Shown: piece after piece, positions 17,747-26,486 of the stretch
How the letters are laid out: each line of letters opens with the position of its first letter
Position numbering within the stretch: the stretch's first letter is position 1
NCBI RefSeq assembly: GCF_018860855.1
Contig: NZ_JAHKQE010000043.1
Span: 1 to 52,075, forward strand
Length of the DNA: 52,075 nt
Direction of reading: 5' to 3'
Source of the DNA: Amphritea atlantica
Lineage (GTDB): Bacteria > Pseudomonadota > Gammaproteobacteria > Pseudomonadales > Balneatricaceae
The notes under the pieces: model-generated
What the model was told of the DNA's origin: nothing
The model's database searches: none
What the model saw: only the letters and a program-made list of their open reading frames with translations
Program-made: the position numbers and the translations under genes

Positions 17747-19399
17747 ATGCGGGAATCGATGGAGTTCGATGTCGTTATCGTTGGTGCAGGTCCTGCCGGT
17801 CTGTCGACTGCCTGCCGATTGATGCAACAGGCACAGGAAGCGGAGCAGGACGTTAGCATTTGCGTTGTAGAGAAAGGCTCTGAAGTGGGAGCCCATATTC
17901 TGTCCGGTGCTGTATTAGAGCCCCGTGCTCTAATCGAACTGTTTCCCGACTGGCAGGAGCGGGGCGCACCGCTGAATACGCCGGTGACTAATGACGAGAT
18001 TTACCTGTTCCAAGATGCTGAACATGCTAGAAAACTGCCGAATAGCCTCGTACCTAAGACGATGCATAATGATGGCAACTATATTATCAGCCTCGGTAAT
18101 CTATGCCGTTGGCTGGCGGAGCAGGCCGAGGCCATGGGTGTTGAGATATTTCCTGGTTTCACCGCCGCTGAAATTCTCTATAACGACGACGGATCAGTGA
18201 AGGGAATCGCCACCGGTGATATGGGTGTCGGTGCCGATGGTAAGCCAAAAGACAGCTATATGCCCGGTATGGAGTTGCATGCTAAATACACCGTCTTCTC
18301 AGAAGGCTGTCGGGGACATCTCGGTAAGCAGTTGATGGAGAAGTATGACCTGAATCGCGATGTTGATGTGCAGCATTACGGCCTAGGTATTAAGGAAATC
18401 TGGGATATTGATCCCGATAAACATCAGCCGGGCTTGGTGGTGCACGGTGCGGGCTGGCCGCTAGAGAAAGGTAGCAGTGGCGGCTCTTTTCTCTACCATG
18501 GGGACAACCATCAGGTGGTCGTGGGGCTGGTGGTCGACTTGAGCTATTCAAACCCTTATCTTAGCCCGTTCGACGAATTCCAGCGCTTGAAACATCATCC
18601 GGTGTTCCAGCAAACGCTAGCAGGTGGCAAGCGGGTTTCCTATGGTGCGCGAGCTATTACAAAGGGTGGTTTTAATGCCCTGCCGAAGATGTGTTTCCCC
18701 GGTGGTTTGCTGGTGGGCTGCGATGCCGGCACCCTGAATTTTGCCAAGATTAAGGGCACCCATACGGCGATGAAAAGCGGCATGCTAGCGGCCGAGACAA
18801 TCTTTGATGCGTTGTCAGCCGATGCAGAGGGTGGTCGGGAGCTCAACGCTTTCACCGAGGCGTTACGCCATTCTTGGATTTATGACGAACTACACCGTAC
18901 GCGTAATTTCGGCCCAGCGATGCATAAGTTCGGTACTTTCTGGGGCGGTGCTTTCAACTACATCGATCAGAACTGGTTTAAAGGTAAACTGCCTTTCACC
19001 CTGCGGGATAATAAACCGGATCATGACCAACTGAAGAAGGCATCTCAGAGCACGCCGATCGAATATCCAAAACCGGATGGCAAGATCAGTTTTGATAAAC
19101 TCTCCTCAGTGTTCCTTTCGAGCACCAACCATGAGGAAGATCAGCCTTGTCACCTAACGTTGAAGGATGCGGCGACACCGGTGAATGTGAATTGGAAACG
19201 CTATCAGGGCCCCGAAGCTCGTTTTTGCCCTGCGGGCGTCTACGAATTTGTGGAGGACGCTGAACAGGCGCTGCCGCAATTGCAGATCAACGCCCAGAAC
19301 TGTCTGCACTGTAAAACCTGCGATATTAAAGATCCTACACAGAATATTCGCTGGGTAACGCCTGAAGGGGCTGGTGGTCCTAATTATCCGAATATGTGA
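17747..19399 (+). CDS. Electron transfer flavoprotein-ubiquinone oxidoreductase
   Basis: ETF-QO of 550 residues, peripheral inner-membrane iron-sulfur flavoprotein linking ETF to the quinone pool. The N-terminal FAD motif is VGAGPAGLS; the C-terminal 4Fe-4S site has its cysteines in FCPAGVYEF and NCLHCKTCD, followed by the family ending WVTPEGAGGPNYPNM. Preceded by GAGAGGAG. Third gene of the electron-transfer set after EtfB and EtfA. Its presence in the same operon means the N-demethylation branch brings its own path to the respiratory chain. Confidence 0.95.
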   Translation: MRESMEFDVVIVGAGPAGLSTACRLMQQAQEAEQDVSICVVEKGSEVGAHILSGAVLEPRALIELFPDWQERGAPLNTPVTNDEIYLFQDAEHARKLPNSLVPKTMHNDGNYIISLGNLCRWLAEQAEAMGVEIFPGFTAAEILYNDDGSVKGIATGDMGVGADGKPKDSYMPGMELHAKYTVFSEGCRGHLGKQLMEKYDLNRDVDVQHYGLGIKEIWDIDPDKHQPGLVVHGAGWPLEKGSSGGSFLYHGDNHQVVVGLVVDLSYSNPYLSPFDEFQRLKHHPVFQQTLAGGKRVSYGARAITKGGFNALPKMCFPGGLLVGCDAGTLNFAKIKGTHTAMKSGMLAAETIFDALSADAEGGRELNAFTEALRHSWIYDELHRTRNFGPAMHKFGTFWGGAFNYIDQNWFKGKLPFTLRDNKPDHDQLKKASQSTPIEYPKPDGKISFDKLSSVFLSSTNHEEDQPCHLTLKDAATPVNVNWKRYQGPEARFCPAGVYEFVEDAEQALPQLQINAQNCLHCKTCDIKDPTQNIRWVTPEGAGGPNYPNM

Positions 19400-19715
19400 T
19401 AGGGGTTAATAATTGGTGATCTTATGCGGTTGATGTAATAGATTGCTCGTCTCTAAAACGTGTTTAGTGATGGGTTTTCTATTATGTTTGCTTTTGGGCA
19501 TTAGAGGTCAATTGAAAGAATAATGCTGTATTGCATTGAAGTAATGAGTCCGATGGCGGCGCTCATCAAACTCTAAAGCGTATTAGACCGTGATCTAGAA
19601 TAAAACGCTTTAATGGATTGATAAGCTGCTGTATTTAAAAGACTAAACGTTTATGTTAGCTGGGTAATAACGCTTAAGTGTTCAAATATTCTTAAGATCA
19701 TCAGGCGGATAAACA

Positions 19716-19750
19716 GAAGCACTCTTCCTTATGCGTAGTGTTTCTTTTTT
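19716..19750 (+). terminator. Rho-independent terminator after the ETF genes
   Basis: GAAGCACT (19716-19723) pairs with AGTGTTTC (19737-19744), one G-T pair, followed by a run of six T. It separates the ETF operon from purU-folD. The 460-bp gap it lies in otherwise holds an operator-like palindrome and AT-rich sequence. Confidence 0.65.
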
Positions 19751-19763
19751 AAAACATAAAAAT

Positions 19764-19781
19764 ATTGAAAGTGATTTCAGT
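19764..19781. promoter_or_regulatory. LacI-type operator, site C (degenerate)
   Basis: ATTGAAAGTGATTTCAGT matches site A (1642-1659) at 15 of 18 positions and keeps the GAAA/TTTC core around the centre. It lies 80 bp upstream of purU. A weaker match than sites A and B, but its position before a functionally linked operon supports it. Confidence 0.5.
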
Positions 19782-19861
19782 ATTTAAATTGAAACTTATT
19801 AAGTAAGTCTGCTTAAACAGACGTAAAGATATTTTTTAAAACAATTAATAAGGCTGTTCCC

Positions 19862-20734
19862 ATGACAATTGAAAGCACAAAACCACAAAAATTTATCTTT
19901 AAAACTACGTGTAAAGCAAGTAGCGGCATTGTTGCAGCCGTCACCTCGTTTCTTTCAGAGCGGGGTTGCTATATCAGTGAGCTGTCGCAGTTTGATGACC
20001 AGGATTCTAAGCATTTCTTTATGCGTGCCGTCGGTTATATTGAATCAGGTGAAAGTACACTGTCCGATCTCAAAGGCGAGTTCCCCGCAATCGCTGAGAA
20101 ATTTGGTATGCAGTGGAGCCTAGACGCTGCGTCCACGCCTTGCAAAGTGTTGATCATGGTTAGCAAATTCGATCACTGCCTTGATGATCTTCTCTATCGC
20201 CTGCGTAAAGGTGAATTGAATATGGAGGTCACCGCAATTGTATCTAACCACAAAGACCTGAGATCGATGGCGGAGCGTGAAGGTATCCGATTTGTTCATC
20301 TGCCGGTGACCAAAGAGAACAAGGAGGCTCAGGAGAATGCACTGCTGGATATTGTCGATGAAACAGGGTCAGAGTTGGTGGTGCTCGCTCGTTATATGCA
20401 GATTCTGAGTGATAACCTGTGTAAGAAACTCAGTGGTCGGGCGATTAATATTCATCACTCATTTCTACCGGGTTTCAAGGGAGCAAAACCCTATCATCAA
20501 GCACATACCCGTGGTGTGAAATTGATCGGTGCGACGGCCCATTACGTGACCTCTGATCTTGATGAAGGGCCTATTATCGAGCAGTCAGTTCAGCCGGTAG
20601 ATCATACCTACAGCGCTGATGCCTTGGTAGCTGTCGGCCGCGATACCGAAACCGTTGCCTTAGCTCGAGCAGTGAAACTGCATACGGAACAGCGGGTGTT
20701 TTTGGATGGAAATAAAACAGTAATTTTTAAATAG
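19862..20734 (+). CDS. purU: Formyltetrahydrofolate deformylase
   Basis: 290 residues: an N-terminal ACT domain (about 8-85) and a formyltransferase-like hydrolase domain with NIHHSFLPGFKGAKPYHQA and the catalytic Asp in DLDEGPIIEQ. It hydrolyses 10-formyl-THF to formate and THF. In demethylation clusters it regenerates free THF when many methyl groups pass through the folate pool. Nine bases separate it from folD. A degenerate LacI-type operator upstream ties it to the demethylase operon. Confidence 0.95.
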   Translation: MTIESTKPQKFIFKTTCKASSGIVAAVTSFLSERGCYISELSQFDDQDSKHFFMRAVGYIESGESTLSDLKGEFPAIAEKFGMQWSLDAASTPCKVLIMVSKFDHCLDDLLYRLRKGELNMEVTAIVSNHKDLRSMAEREGIRFVHLPVTKENKEAQENALLDIVDETGSELVVLARYMQILSDNLCKKLSGRAINIHHSFLPGFKGAKPYHQAHTRGVKLIGATAHYVTSDLDEGPIIEQSVQPVDHTYSADALVAVGRDTETVALARAVKLHTEQRVFLDGNKTVIFK

Positions 20735-20743
20735 GACTCCGTA

Positions 20744-21607
20744 ATGGCTCAGTTAATCGATGGTAAACAATTGTCTGATGCTGTGGTGGCATCGTTGGCA
20801 GAAGAGACTAGCCAGTTTGCAGCGGAGTTTGGTCTGTTGCCGGGCTTAGCAGTTGTATTGGTGGGTGAAGACCCAGCTAGCCAGGTATACGTCAGAAATA
20901 AGGTGCGACAGGCGACCGCTGCAGGTATGCGATCAATCGAGCATCGCCTGCCAAAAGAGACTACTCAGCAAGCGCTCAACAGTTTGATTGAAACACTCAA
21001 CCAAGACCCTGAAGTCCATGGTATTTTGGTTCAGTTACCGCTGCCGGCTCATTTAAGTGAGCCAGACATTATCCAGCTGATTGCGGTGGAAAAAGATGTC
21101 GATGGTTTTCACCCTCTGAATGTGGGGGCTCTGGCATCCGGTAATGGTGAGTTGATCCCCTGTACTCCGTTGGGCTGTATGCTGATGTTGCAGCAGGTCC
21201 ATGATGACCTGAGTGGTCAACATGCGGTGGTGATCGGCCGTTCAAATATTGTCGGTAAGCCGATGGCGCAGTTACTGCTACAAGCGAATTGCACGGTAAC
21301 CGTGGTGCATTCCCGTACCCGCAATATTGAAGCTATCTGCCGTGAAGCGGATATCGTGATCGCTGCGGTGGGGCGGCCTGAAATGGTGAAATCCTCTTGG
21401 ATCAAACCGGGCGCTACGGTGATCGATGTTGGCATTAACGCGATCGAAAGAGAGGGTAAACGAAAACTGGTAGGTGATGTTGATTATCAATCGGTCTCTG
21501 ATATTGCTGGGAGCATTTCGCCGGTGCCCGGTGGTGTTGGGCCCATGACAATTGCCTGCCTGTTGAAAAACACCATGAAAGCGGCTCTGTTGCAACAGAC
21601 TGCTTGA
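20744..21607 (+). CDS. folD: Bifunctional methylene-THF dehydrogenase/methenyl-THF cyclohydrolase
   Basis: FolD of 287 residues with the substrate-site [14 protein letters not shown] (Tyr and Lys of the YxxxK motif), [10 protein letters not shown], the nucleotide-binding [14 protein letters not shown] and the [15 protein letters not shown] terminus. It turns methylene-THF into 10-formyl-THF, the substrate of the PurU encoded just upstream. Together FolD and PurU convert methyl carbon released by the flavoprotein to formate plus NAD(P)H. It may be a dedicated second copy, since FolD is also a housekeeping enzyme. Confidence 0.95.
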   Translation: MAQLIDGKQLSDAVVASLAEETSQFAAEFGLLPGLAVVLVGEDPASQVYVRNKVRQATAAGMRSIEHRLPKETTQQALNSLIETLNQDPEVHGILVQLPLPAHLSEPDIIQLIAVEKDVDGFHPLNVGALASGNGELIPCTPLGCMLMLQQVHDDLSGQHAVVIGRSNIVGKPMAQLLLQANCTVTVVHSRTRNIEAICREADIVIAAVGRPEMVKSSWIKPGATVIDVGINAIEREGKRKLVGDVDYQSVSDIAGSISPVPGGVGPMTIACLLKNTMKAALLQQTA

Positions 21608-21619
21608 ATCGGAATCCTT

Positions 21620-21642
21620 GCAGGGATCGTATTGATCCCTGC
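21620..21642. terminator. Hairpin downstream of folD
   Basis: Perfect 9-bp inverted repeat GCAGGGATC / GATCCCTGC with a 5-base loop, 12 bp after the folD stop. No T-run follows, so it may be a Rho-dependent or mRNA-stabilising end rather than a classic terminator. Confidence 0.5.
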
Positions 21643-21774
21643 CATAAGGACGATGACGGTTAATTCTGACATGGTAGCAAATGGAGCTTATTTTAGTCCT
21701 GAGGCCTATCTGGATATATTGGTTTGGAAGTTTTGCTGTGCTACAGCCAAGATGCTTGTCGCGCGGCTGTAACG

Positions 21775-22781
21775 GTAATCCTTCCCTTTTTAGCAGAAGC
21801 TAAAAATAGAGGTTATTGAGTGTGGATGCTGAGTGAGATTGGTTGGATTTCATCCAGTCCTTTATAGCGACCATGCAGCAAGGTTATAACAGAGGAGTCC
21901 AGAGAGTCCCCACACAGTTATCCACAGGATTTGTGAGTAATCGTATGGTTATCGTGGCATAGAACCGAAGAGGATGTCTGTTCTTAGCCGTTCTATCTTT
22001 TATTGATTGGCGTGGACTCTGTTAATCAGTAGGAAAGAGTCTACGCCTTGAAAATCGGTGTCGTAAAATTCGACACCGATTGAAGGGTTCTTTCTGTTCT
22101 ACGGGGATACTGTTTAGATTCTGCTGTTGAGTAGCGGATCTAGCCTTCTGATACAGCAGAAGTCAGAACATTAAGCTTGATTAATGTCTACCAGCTCGCC
22201 CAGTTCGTAACTTTCAATAGTGGAGTAAGCGCCACACCAGTCAGATAATGCCTGTCTCTGGCTCTCTGATGGGGACTCATATCGCTGTTGAGAGAGTACA
22301 TGTCCCTGAATTCCGTCTGGATCTGAGTAACCAAAGTAGGTCAGTCCCTGCTTTTCAAGTTGGTCAACAAAGCTAGCAATGAATGCGTCCAGATCACTCT
22401 CTTTGCTAGAGGATAGCTTTACATGTATCTCAAAGAGATTAACGGCAAATTCACCCAAATACAGTTTTTTACGTAGGCGGCGGTTGTGCTTATTTCGTAC
22501 TTCCATTATGGATAATCCTTATGAAATTGTATCTGTGTGGTTGGTGAGATTTGTGGAATAAGGCGGCTAGACTAGGCGTTCATATGACCCGTTTAACTCT
22601 AGTTGTGCTCAATATGGATCTTGAGAAGGAGCCCTCATCCTACCCGTTAATAAAGGGGGGAGCTAGAGTAAAGGGAAGGTACGAACAAGTCCAATTTTAC
22701 TTGACCGCTACAATGGTAGTAACCACCGTTGATGGTCAATTAACGCCTACTTTTAGCACCTGCTACAAAGGGGAGGATTCC
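21775..22781. mobile_element. Inverted-repeat-bounded cassette carrying a yggL-like gene (IS66-like ends, no transposase)
   Basis: The left end GTAATCCTTCCCTTTTTAGC and, inverted, the right end GGAATCCTCCCCTTTGTAGC match at most positions, and similarity continues inwards for about 45 bp (AGCTAAAAATAGAGG against TGCTAAAAGTAGGCG). GTAA-type ends followed by an AAAAGTAGA block resemble IS66-family termini. Inside there is no transposase, only the yggL-like gene and non-coding sequence. A second, rearranged copy lies at 30226-32656. I saw no clear 8-bp target duplication. It fits a mobile insertion cassette, an IS-ended unit with a passenger gene; family assignment is inference. Confidence 0.55.
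22171..22506 (-). CDS. YggL/DUF469-family small protein
   Basis: 111 residues, with NKHNRRLRKKLYLGEF at the N-terminus, the basic signature of the YggL (DUF469) family, small proteins associated with the 50S ribosome in E. coli. The remainder FEIHVKLSS...QLEKQGLTYFGYSDPDG and QRQALSDWCGAYSTIESYELGEL follows the family layout. It is the only gene inside the inverted-repeat cassette, and its 3' end lies in sequence repeated at about 30.6 kb where the gene body is deleted. Function here is unknown; as a passenger gene it could be selfishly or regulatorily useful. Confidence 0.7.
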   Translation of the reverse strand: MEVRNKHNRRLRKKLYLGEFAVNLFEIHVKLSSSKESDLDAFIASFVDQLEKQGLTYFGYSDPDGIQGHVLSQQRYESPSESQRQALSDWCGAYSTIESYELGELVDINQA

Positions 22782-22950
22782 CAACGTTACTGACCGGTTG
22801 ATACAGATGAGCACCATTGTTTTTCGAGGAGATCGCAAATGACTTGCTGAAAGAGTTGGAAGAGATTATAAATTGATTGCTTGGTAGGATTTTATTTTAA
22901 TGAGATTTTTTGAAAGAATGCTTGTTTTGAAAAGATGGTTGTAGATCGGT

Positions 22951-24444
22951 TTATGATTTATTAGTTATATTTTTTATTATGTTAGAAATAAGCGTCAATC
23001 CATCACGAATCTTTTTTTCATCGAGTAATAAAAAACCTAACTTGATGAAATTATGACCTTGTTTATGGTCAGCAAAGAAAACTGCACCCGGCTCAATGAC
23101 AATACTATGCTGACGTAAGATGTGCGCTAGTTCTCTTGTGTTAATTTCAGATGGGACTTCAATCCATAGATTTAACCCTCCTGACGACGACGTTATTTTC
23201 CAATCAGGTAGTAGCTCCTCAATTAACAGTTGACAGACTTTCCACCTTTTTTTTGCAACCCGTCGAAGATTTCGTATTTGTTGTTCATAGCCTCTATTCA
23301 TAATAAAGTGAGCAAGAGTCCGCTGTTCATGTCCAGATAGATTTCGTAACTGATAGCGTCGTATATCCTGCAAAGATGCAATGATTTCCTTATGTGCAAC
23401 GATATAAGCGATCCGACATACTGCGCCAAGGTGTTTTGAAAAACCACTGATGTATATGATGTTGTCCAACCCGTGTGATGCTATCGGAGGAGATGAGCGA
23501 CCTATGAATCTCATTTCTGCATCATAATCATCTTCAATAATACAGCAGCCTAAGCGCTTAGCTAGCTGTAGTAATCCAGATTTACGTGGATTAGACATAC
23601 TGATATTACTAGGTAACTGGTGGCTTGGGGTTGTATAAATAATCTCTGTGTTGGCGGGTATTTCCTTTAAAGTGATCCCTCCTTTATCTAGAGGTACTTC
23701 CGTTAATGTTGCCCCAGCTCGAAGAAAGGTATGGCGTGCGTCTGGGTAACCAGGGTCTTCTATTGCCACAGGAGTACCTTGCTGTATTAGTAATTCGGAA
23801 ATTAAATAGAGGGCGTGTTGAGTGCCTGCTGTCAGTATTATATTTTCGGGTGCCGCTGTAATACCCCGAGGAGCAAGAATGTTATAGAGGATGGCACTCA
23901 CTAAAGCGGGGTCATCAGCGCCAAAATTATCATATAAGCTGAACTGACGACTGTCTTCTTGAAATGCTTCTCTAGACGCTTTAATCCAAGCAGAAAAAGG
24001 GAAGAGGTCTTGAGGAATTGAGGCGGTAATAAAAGGAAAAGAAAACTGAGAATCGCCTGTTGAACGTTTGACTTGATCAGGGTTGCCAGGCGTTTCTGTT
24101 TTTTTGGCTCTGCGCATCCAGTCTTGAGGAATAGGGTTTAGTGATGGCGCTTTTTTCGATGAATGTTGAGCTGCGGTTTCTGGGTTGATATACCAGCCTG
24201 AGCGTGGTTTAGAATAAATAACCCCCTGAGATTCAAGCTCCTCATATGCTTTTAAAACGGTGTTAAGACTTATATTAAGTTGTTCTGCTAGATGACGTGT
24301 TGATGGCAACTTTAAGCTTTGAAAGCATCCATCCCCGATGAATTTTTCGATCCCTTTTTTAGTCTGTAAAAAAAGAGGGGTAGGGGACTCACGATCGATC
24401 TGAATGTAACGATCTAAGATTTCAACGCCGGACATCGAGCTCAT
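22951..24444 (-). CDS. MocR/PdxR-type GntR regulator with aminotransferase domain
   Basis: 497 residues. Residues about 15-85 form a GntR winged helix (LPSTRHLAEQLNISLNTVLKAYEELESQGVIYSKPRSGW); residues about 130-490 are a fold-type I aminotransferase domain with the PLP lysine in YISGFSKHLGAVCR and Asp in IIEDDYDAE. Such regulators sense PLP or an amino compound bound to PLP. It is encoded downstream of and codirectional with a class III aminotransferase gene, 58 bp apart. GabR/TauR-like regulators pair with transaminase genes in this way, so it probably controls that neighbour. The inducer is unknown. Confidence 0.9.
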   Translation of the reverse strand: MSSMSGVEILDRYIQIDRESPTPLFLQTKKGIEKFIGDGCFQSLKLPSTRHLAEQLNISLNTVLKAYEELESQGVIYSKPRSGWYINPETAAQHSSKKAPSLNPIPQDWMRRAKKTETPGNPDQVKRSTGDSQFSFPFITASIPQDLFPFSAWIKASREAFQEDSRQFSLYDNFGADDPALVSAILYNILAPRGITAAPENIILTAGTQHALYLISELLIQQGTPVAIEDPGYPDARHTFLRAGATLTEVPLDKGGITLKEIPANTEIIYTTPSHQLPSNISMSNPRKSGLLQLAKRLGCCIIEDDYDAEMRFIGRSSPPIASHGLDNIIYISGFSKHLGAVCRIAYIVAHKEIIASLQDIRRYQLRNLSGHEQRTLAHFIMNRGYEQQIRNLRRVAKKRWKVCQLLIEELLPDWKITSSSGGLNLWIEVPSEINTRELAHILRQHSIVIEPGAVFFADHKQGHNFIKLGFLLLDEKKIRDGLTLISNIIKNITNKS

Positions 24445-24502
24445 CCTGTTTAGAGTGCTATTTTTAGTACTGTTCGGCGTTGAAACTGAAATACTCCAGC
24501 CT

Positions 24503-25789
24503 TTAGCCTGCAGCTAATTTAGATGCAACGTTTTTAACGGCATTAATCATTACTTGGAGCATATTATCACATTCATTTTTGCTCATGTTAAGCGGCGGGT
24601 TGATACGGATAATTCCATCTGCGGCTGCCACAATACAACCATTATGCTCGCACTCTTGAGCTACTTTTTTAGCGATACTGGCCGATGAATGCCCATTAAA
24701 GTCACAAAACTCTAATCCCCACATATGTCCGAAGCCTCTTATTTTACCGATAATTGGCGCGTCGGAAATAAGGTCAAATGTCGAGCGAATGAGCTCTTCA
24801 TTCAATGTGACTTGAGAGCATAGATCATCTCGTTCGACGATTTCTATCGCTTTTAAAGCAATACTGCAGCCGACAGGGTGACCTGCCATCGTAATGACCA
24901 TCTTCAGTGGCACCTTGTGGTGTTGCAGATCATCATAGATGACTTTATCAACGGCGACGGCCGCTAAAGGAAAATAGCCAGCGGTGATGCCTTTGCCAAG
25001 GGTCACTATATCGGGGCGAATATCTTCTTGCTGAAAAGCGAACCAAGTCCCTGAGCGGCCAAAGCCTGTAATCACTTCATCGACGATTAATGTGATCTCA
25101 TATTGATCGCATAGTTGCCGTAAAAGTTTAAGGTAGCCTTTAGGTGGAACAATGACACCGCCGGCAAAATTAACAGGTTCAACAAATAAACAGGCAATTC
25201 GTTCAGAACCAATAGCGTCAACGGTAGTTTCGATTTGCTTTTGTATTTCAGCGAGCGAAAATAGTTCGCCAGTATTGGCATTTCGAGCACTAGAAATATG
25301 CACAAAGTCTGCGTTGTCTGGTCGACCTTCTACTCGAAATGCTTCAAAACCAGTAATGTATTGTGCTTGTCCAAGGTTGCCGTGATAGCTCCTATCTAAT
25401 GATATACATACAGTTTTGTTTAAATGACCAAGAGCCTTCCAACGTCTACGTGCGATGCTAAGTGCCATCTCATTAGATGATGACCCGCTAAGCGAGTATT
25501 TGATCATGTAGTTGCCACCTAACAATGTGCTAAGTCGTTCAGATAGGGCAATGCTAGAGGCACTCAGGTGTTCGGGGGAACAGTAAGATAGATTTTTGAG
25601 TGATGCTGCGGCAGCGTCCACGAGCTCTGAATGACCATGCCCTAGGTTCAAACAACTGTGACCAGAAACCGCTTCATAAGCAGGTTCTTTACCTTCGATA
25701 CTAACCCACCCTCCGCAGCCTGAACTGACGACGGTTTCAGGAACATTGTTACCTTCGAAGTCTTCGATCCATTGTGACATTTGTTTCAT
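24503..25789 (-). CDS. Class III PLP aminotransferase
   Basis: 428 residues, aspartate aminotransferase fold, class III (omega-amino acid type). The family motif LIVDEVITGFGRSG and the Schiff-base lysine in TLGKGITAGYFPLAAVAV are intact, as is the PLP phosphate loop SLSGSSSNEMALS. Relatives include GABA, taurine-pyruvate, diaminobutyrate and amine transaminases; the sequence alone does not fix the substrate. Transcribed with a MocR-type regulator gene downstream. RBS GGGTGAAC lies before the ATG at 25789. It stands on the chromosome side of an integrase relic and could be part of an acquired cassette. Confidence 0.88.
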   Translation of the reverse strand: MKQMSQWIEDFEGNNVPETVVSSGCGGWVSIEGKEPAYEAVSGHSCLNLGHGHSELVDAAAASLKNLSYCSPEHLSASSIALSERLSTLLGGNYMIKYSLSGSSSNEMALSIARRRWKALGHLNKTVCISLDRSYHGNLGQAQYITGFEAFRVEGRPDNADFVHISSARNANTGELFSLAEIQKQIETTVDAIGSERIACLFVEPVNFAGGVIVPPKGYLKLLRQLCDQYEITLIVDEVITGFGRSGTWFAFQQEDIRPDIVTLGKGITAGYFPLAAVAVDKVIYDDLQHHKVPLKMVITMAGHPVGCSIALKAIEIVERDDLCSQVTLNEELIRSTFDLISDAPIIGKIRGFGHMWGLEFCDFNGHSSASIAKKVAQECEHNGCIVAAADGIIRINPPLNMSKNECDNMLQVMINAVKNVASKLAAG

Positions 25790-26006
25790 TGTTCACCCTT
25801 TTATGGAAATGATGGTGACCTGATATTAATTCTCTAACATAAGTCATTGTATGCATGATAAACGCGTGATTAGACTATAAATAAATATCTGAACCTGTAG
25901 AAGTATCAGAAAAAGTAATTTTGATAGGTGCAGATTGGATGTCTATTCGTTATAAAGTTTGCTTTTGTTGATTGTGAGTAGTGCACGCATATATCTAAAT
26001 TTTGGA

Positions 26007-26190
26007 CACACAATGACATCACTGAGCATTGCGGTAACTCGATTCAAGCCCACTATCAAAAAGCGAAGCTGTTGAGCAAAGCAGCGCAGCACATCACCGA
26101 TAATATTGTTGATTACAGTACCCCTTCAGGCTTACGAAAGAGGCTGGGGAAGCTAGGTTTTTTGCAAGCTAATTCCGAACCATAAGCTAT
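26007..26190 (+). pseudogene. Tyrosine recombinase relic, C-terminal end
   Basis: About 180 bp closely match the 3' end of the intact recombinase gene at 30996-32429: HNDI-EHCGNSIQ, then AHYQKAKLL and AGNIVDYSTP. A 9-bp in-frame deletion removes three codons before the catalytic-Tyr region, and a frameshift sits near the end. The rest of the gene is missing. Non-coding sequence downstream, to about 26345, also matches the region after the intact gene. Nothing else is evident in 25.8-26.0 kb. Confidence 0.8.
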
Positions 26191-26261
26191 AAACAAAAAG
26201 TGAAGTGGTTGAACAAGGCGCCGACTTTTAACATTCATGTGATGTGATTTAACGCGCCTGT

Positions 26262-26279
26262 CGATGTATATCTACATCG
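26262..26279. repeat. Conserved palindrome after the integrase relic
   Basis: CGATGTATATCTACATCG, 7-bp arms around TATC, identical to 32506-32523 downstream of the intact recombinase. It may be a recombinase or accessory-protein binding site, or an RNA hairpin. Confidence 0.6.
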
Positions 26280-26330
26280 TGCATGTGTACACGGTGTAGA
26301 TGTAAAAAAACTGCTTCTTGAGGGGGAGAG

Positions 26331-26486
26331 ATGATTAAGCGTTACCCAGCGTCGAACTATCGGAAATTCAGGGAAGGGGCGTTTAATGAATGGAGAAAGC
26401 CACTACTTAAGGCTTCTCGCTTGGGTGATGAAATTAACTTATCAGTCCCCCTCAGTGTACAGCGTGAAAGACACTTTCTCATGTAA
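26331..26486 (+). CDS. Small ORF (51 residues) of the integrase unit
   Basis: ATG preceded by a strong GAGGGGGAGAG; 51 codons encoding a basic product (MIKRYPASNYRKFREGAFNE at the start). Part of the same sequence, starting at GAFNEWR, occurs frameshifted at about 44500-44575 next to another integrase relic. After the intact recombinase the ribosome site and first codons remain (32566-32583) but the rest is replaced. It may be the start of an accessory gene of the original element. A short ORF at 26522-26611 follows and may be more of the same relic. Confidence 0.4.
   Translation: MIKRYPASNYRKFREGAFNEWRKPLLKASRLGDEINLSVPLSVQRERHFLM

Noticed and set aside
19400-19861. Riboswitch upstream of purU (glycine or THF type)
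   Set aside because: No aptamer core recognised; a terminator hairpin and an operator-like palindrome account for the structure seen.
21775-22781. Target-site duplication of the cassette
   Set aside because: The 8 bp outside the two ends (CTGTAACG and CAACGTTA) do not match as direct repeats, so no duplication is claimed.
22551-22793. 80-codon ORF inside the right part of the yggL-like cassette
   Set aside because: It runs into the inverted-repeat end, has no recognisable product, and the matching sequence at 32.6 kb reads differently; chance ORF in repeat sequence.
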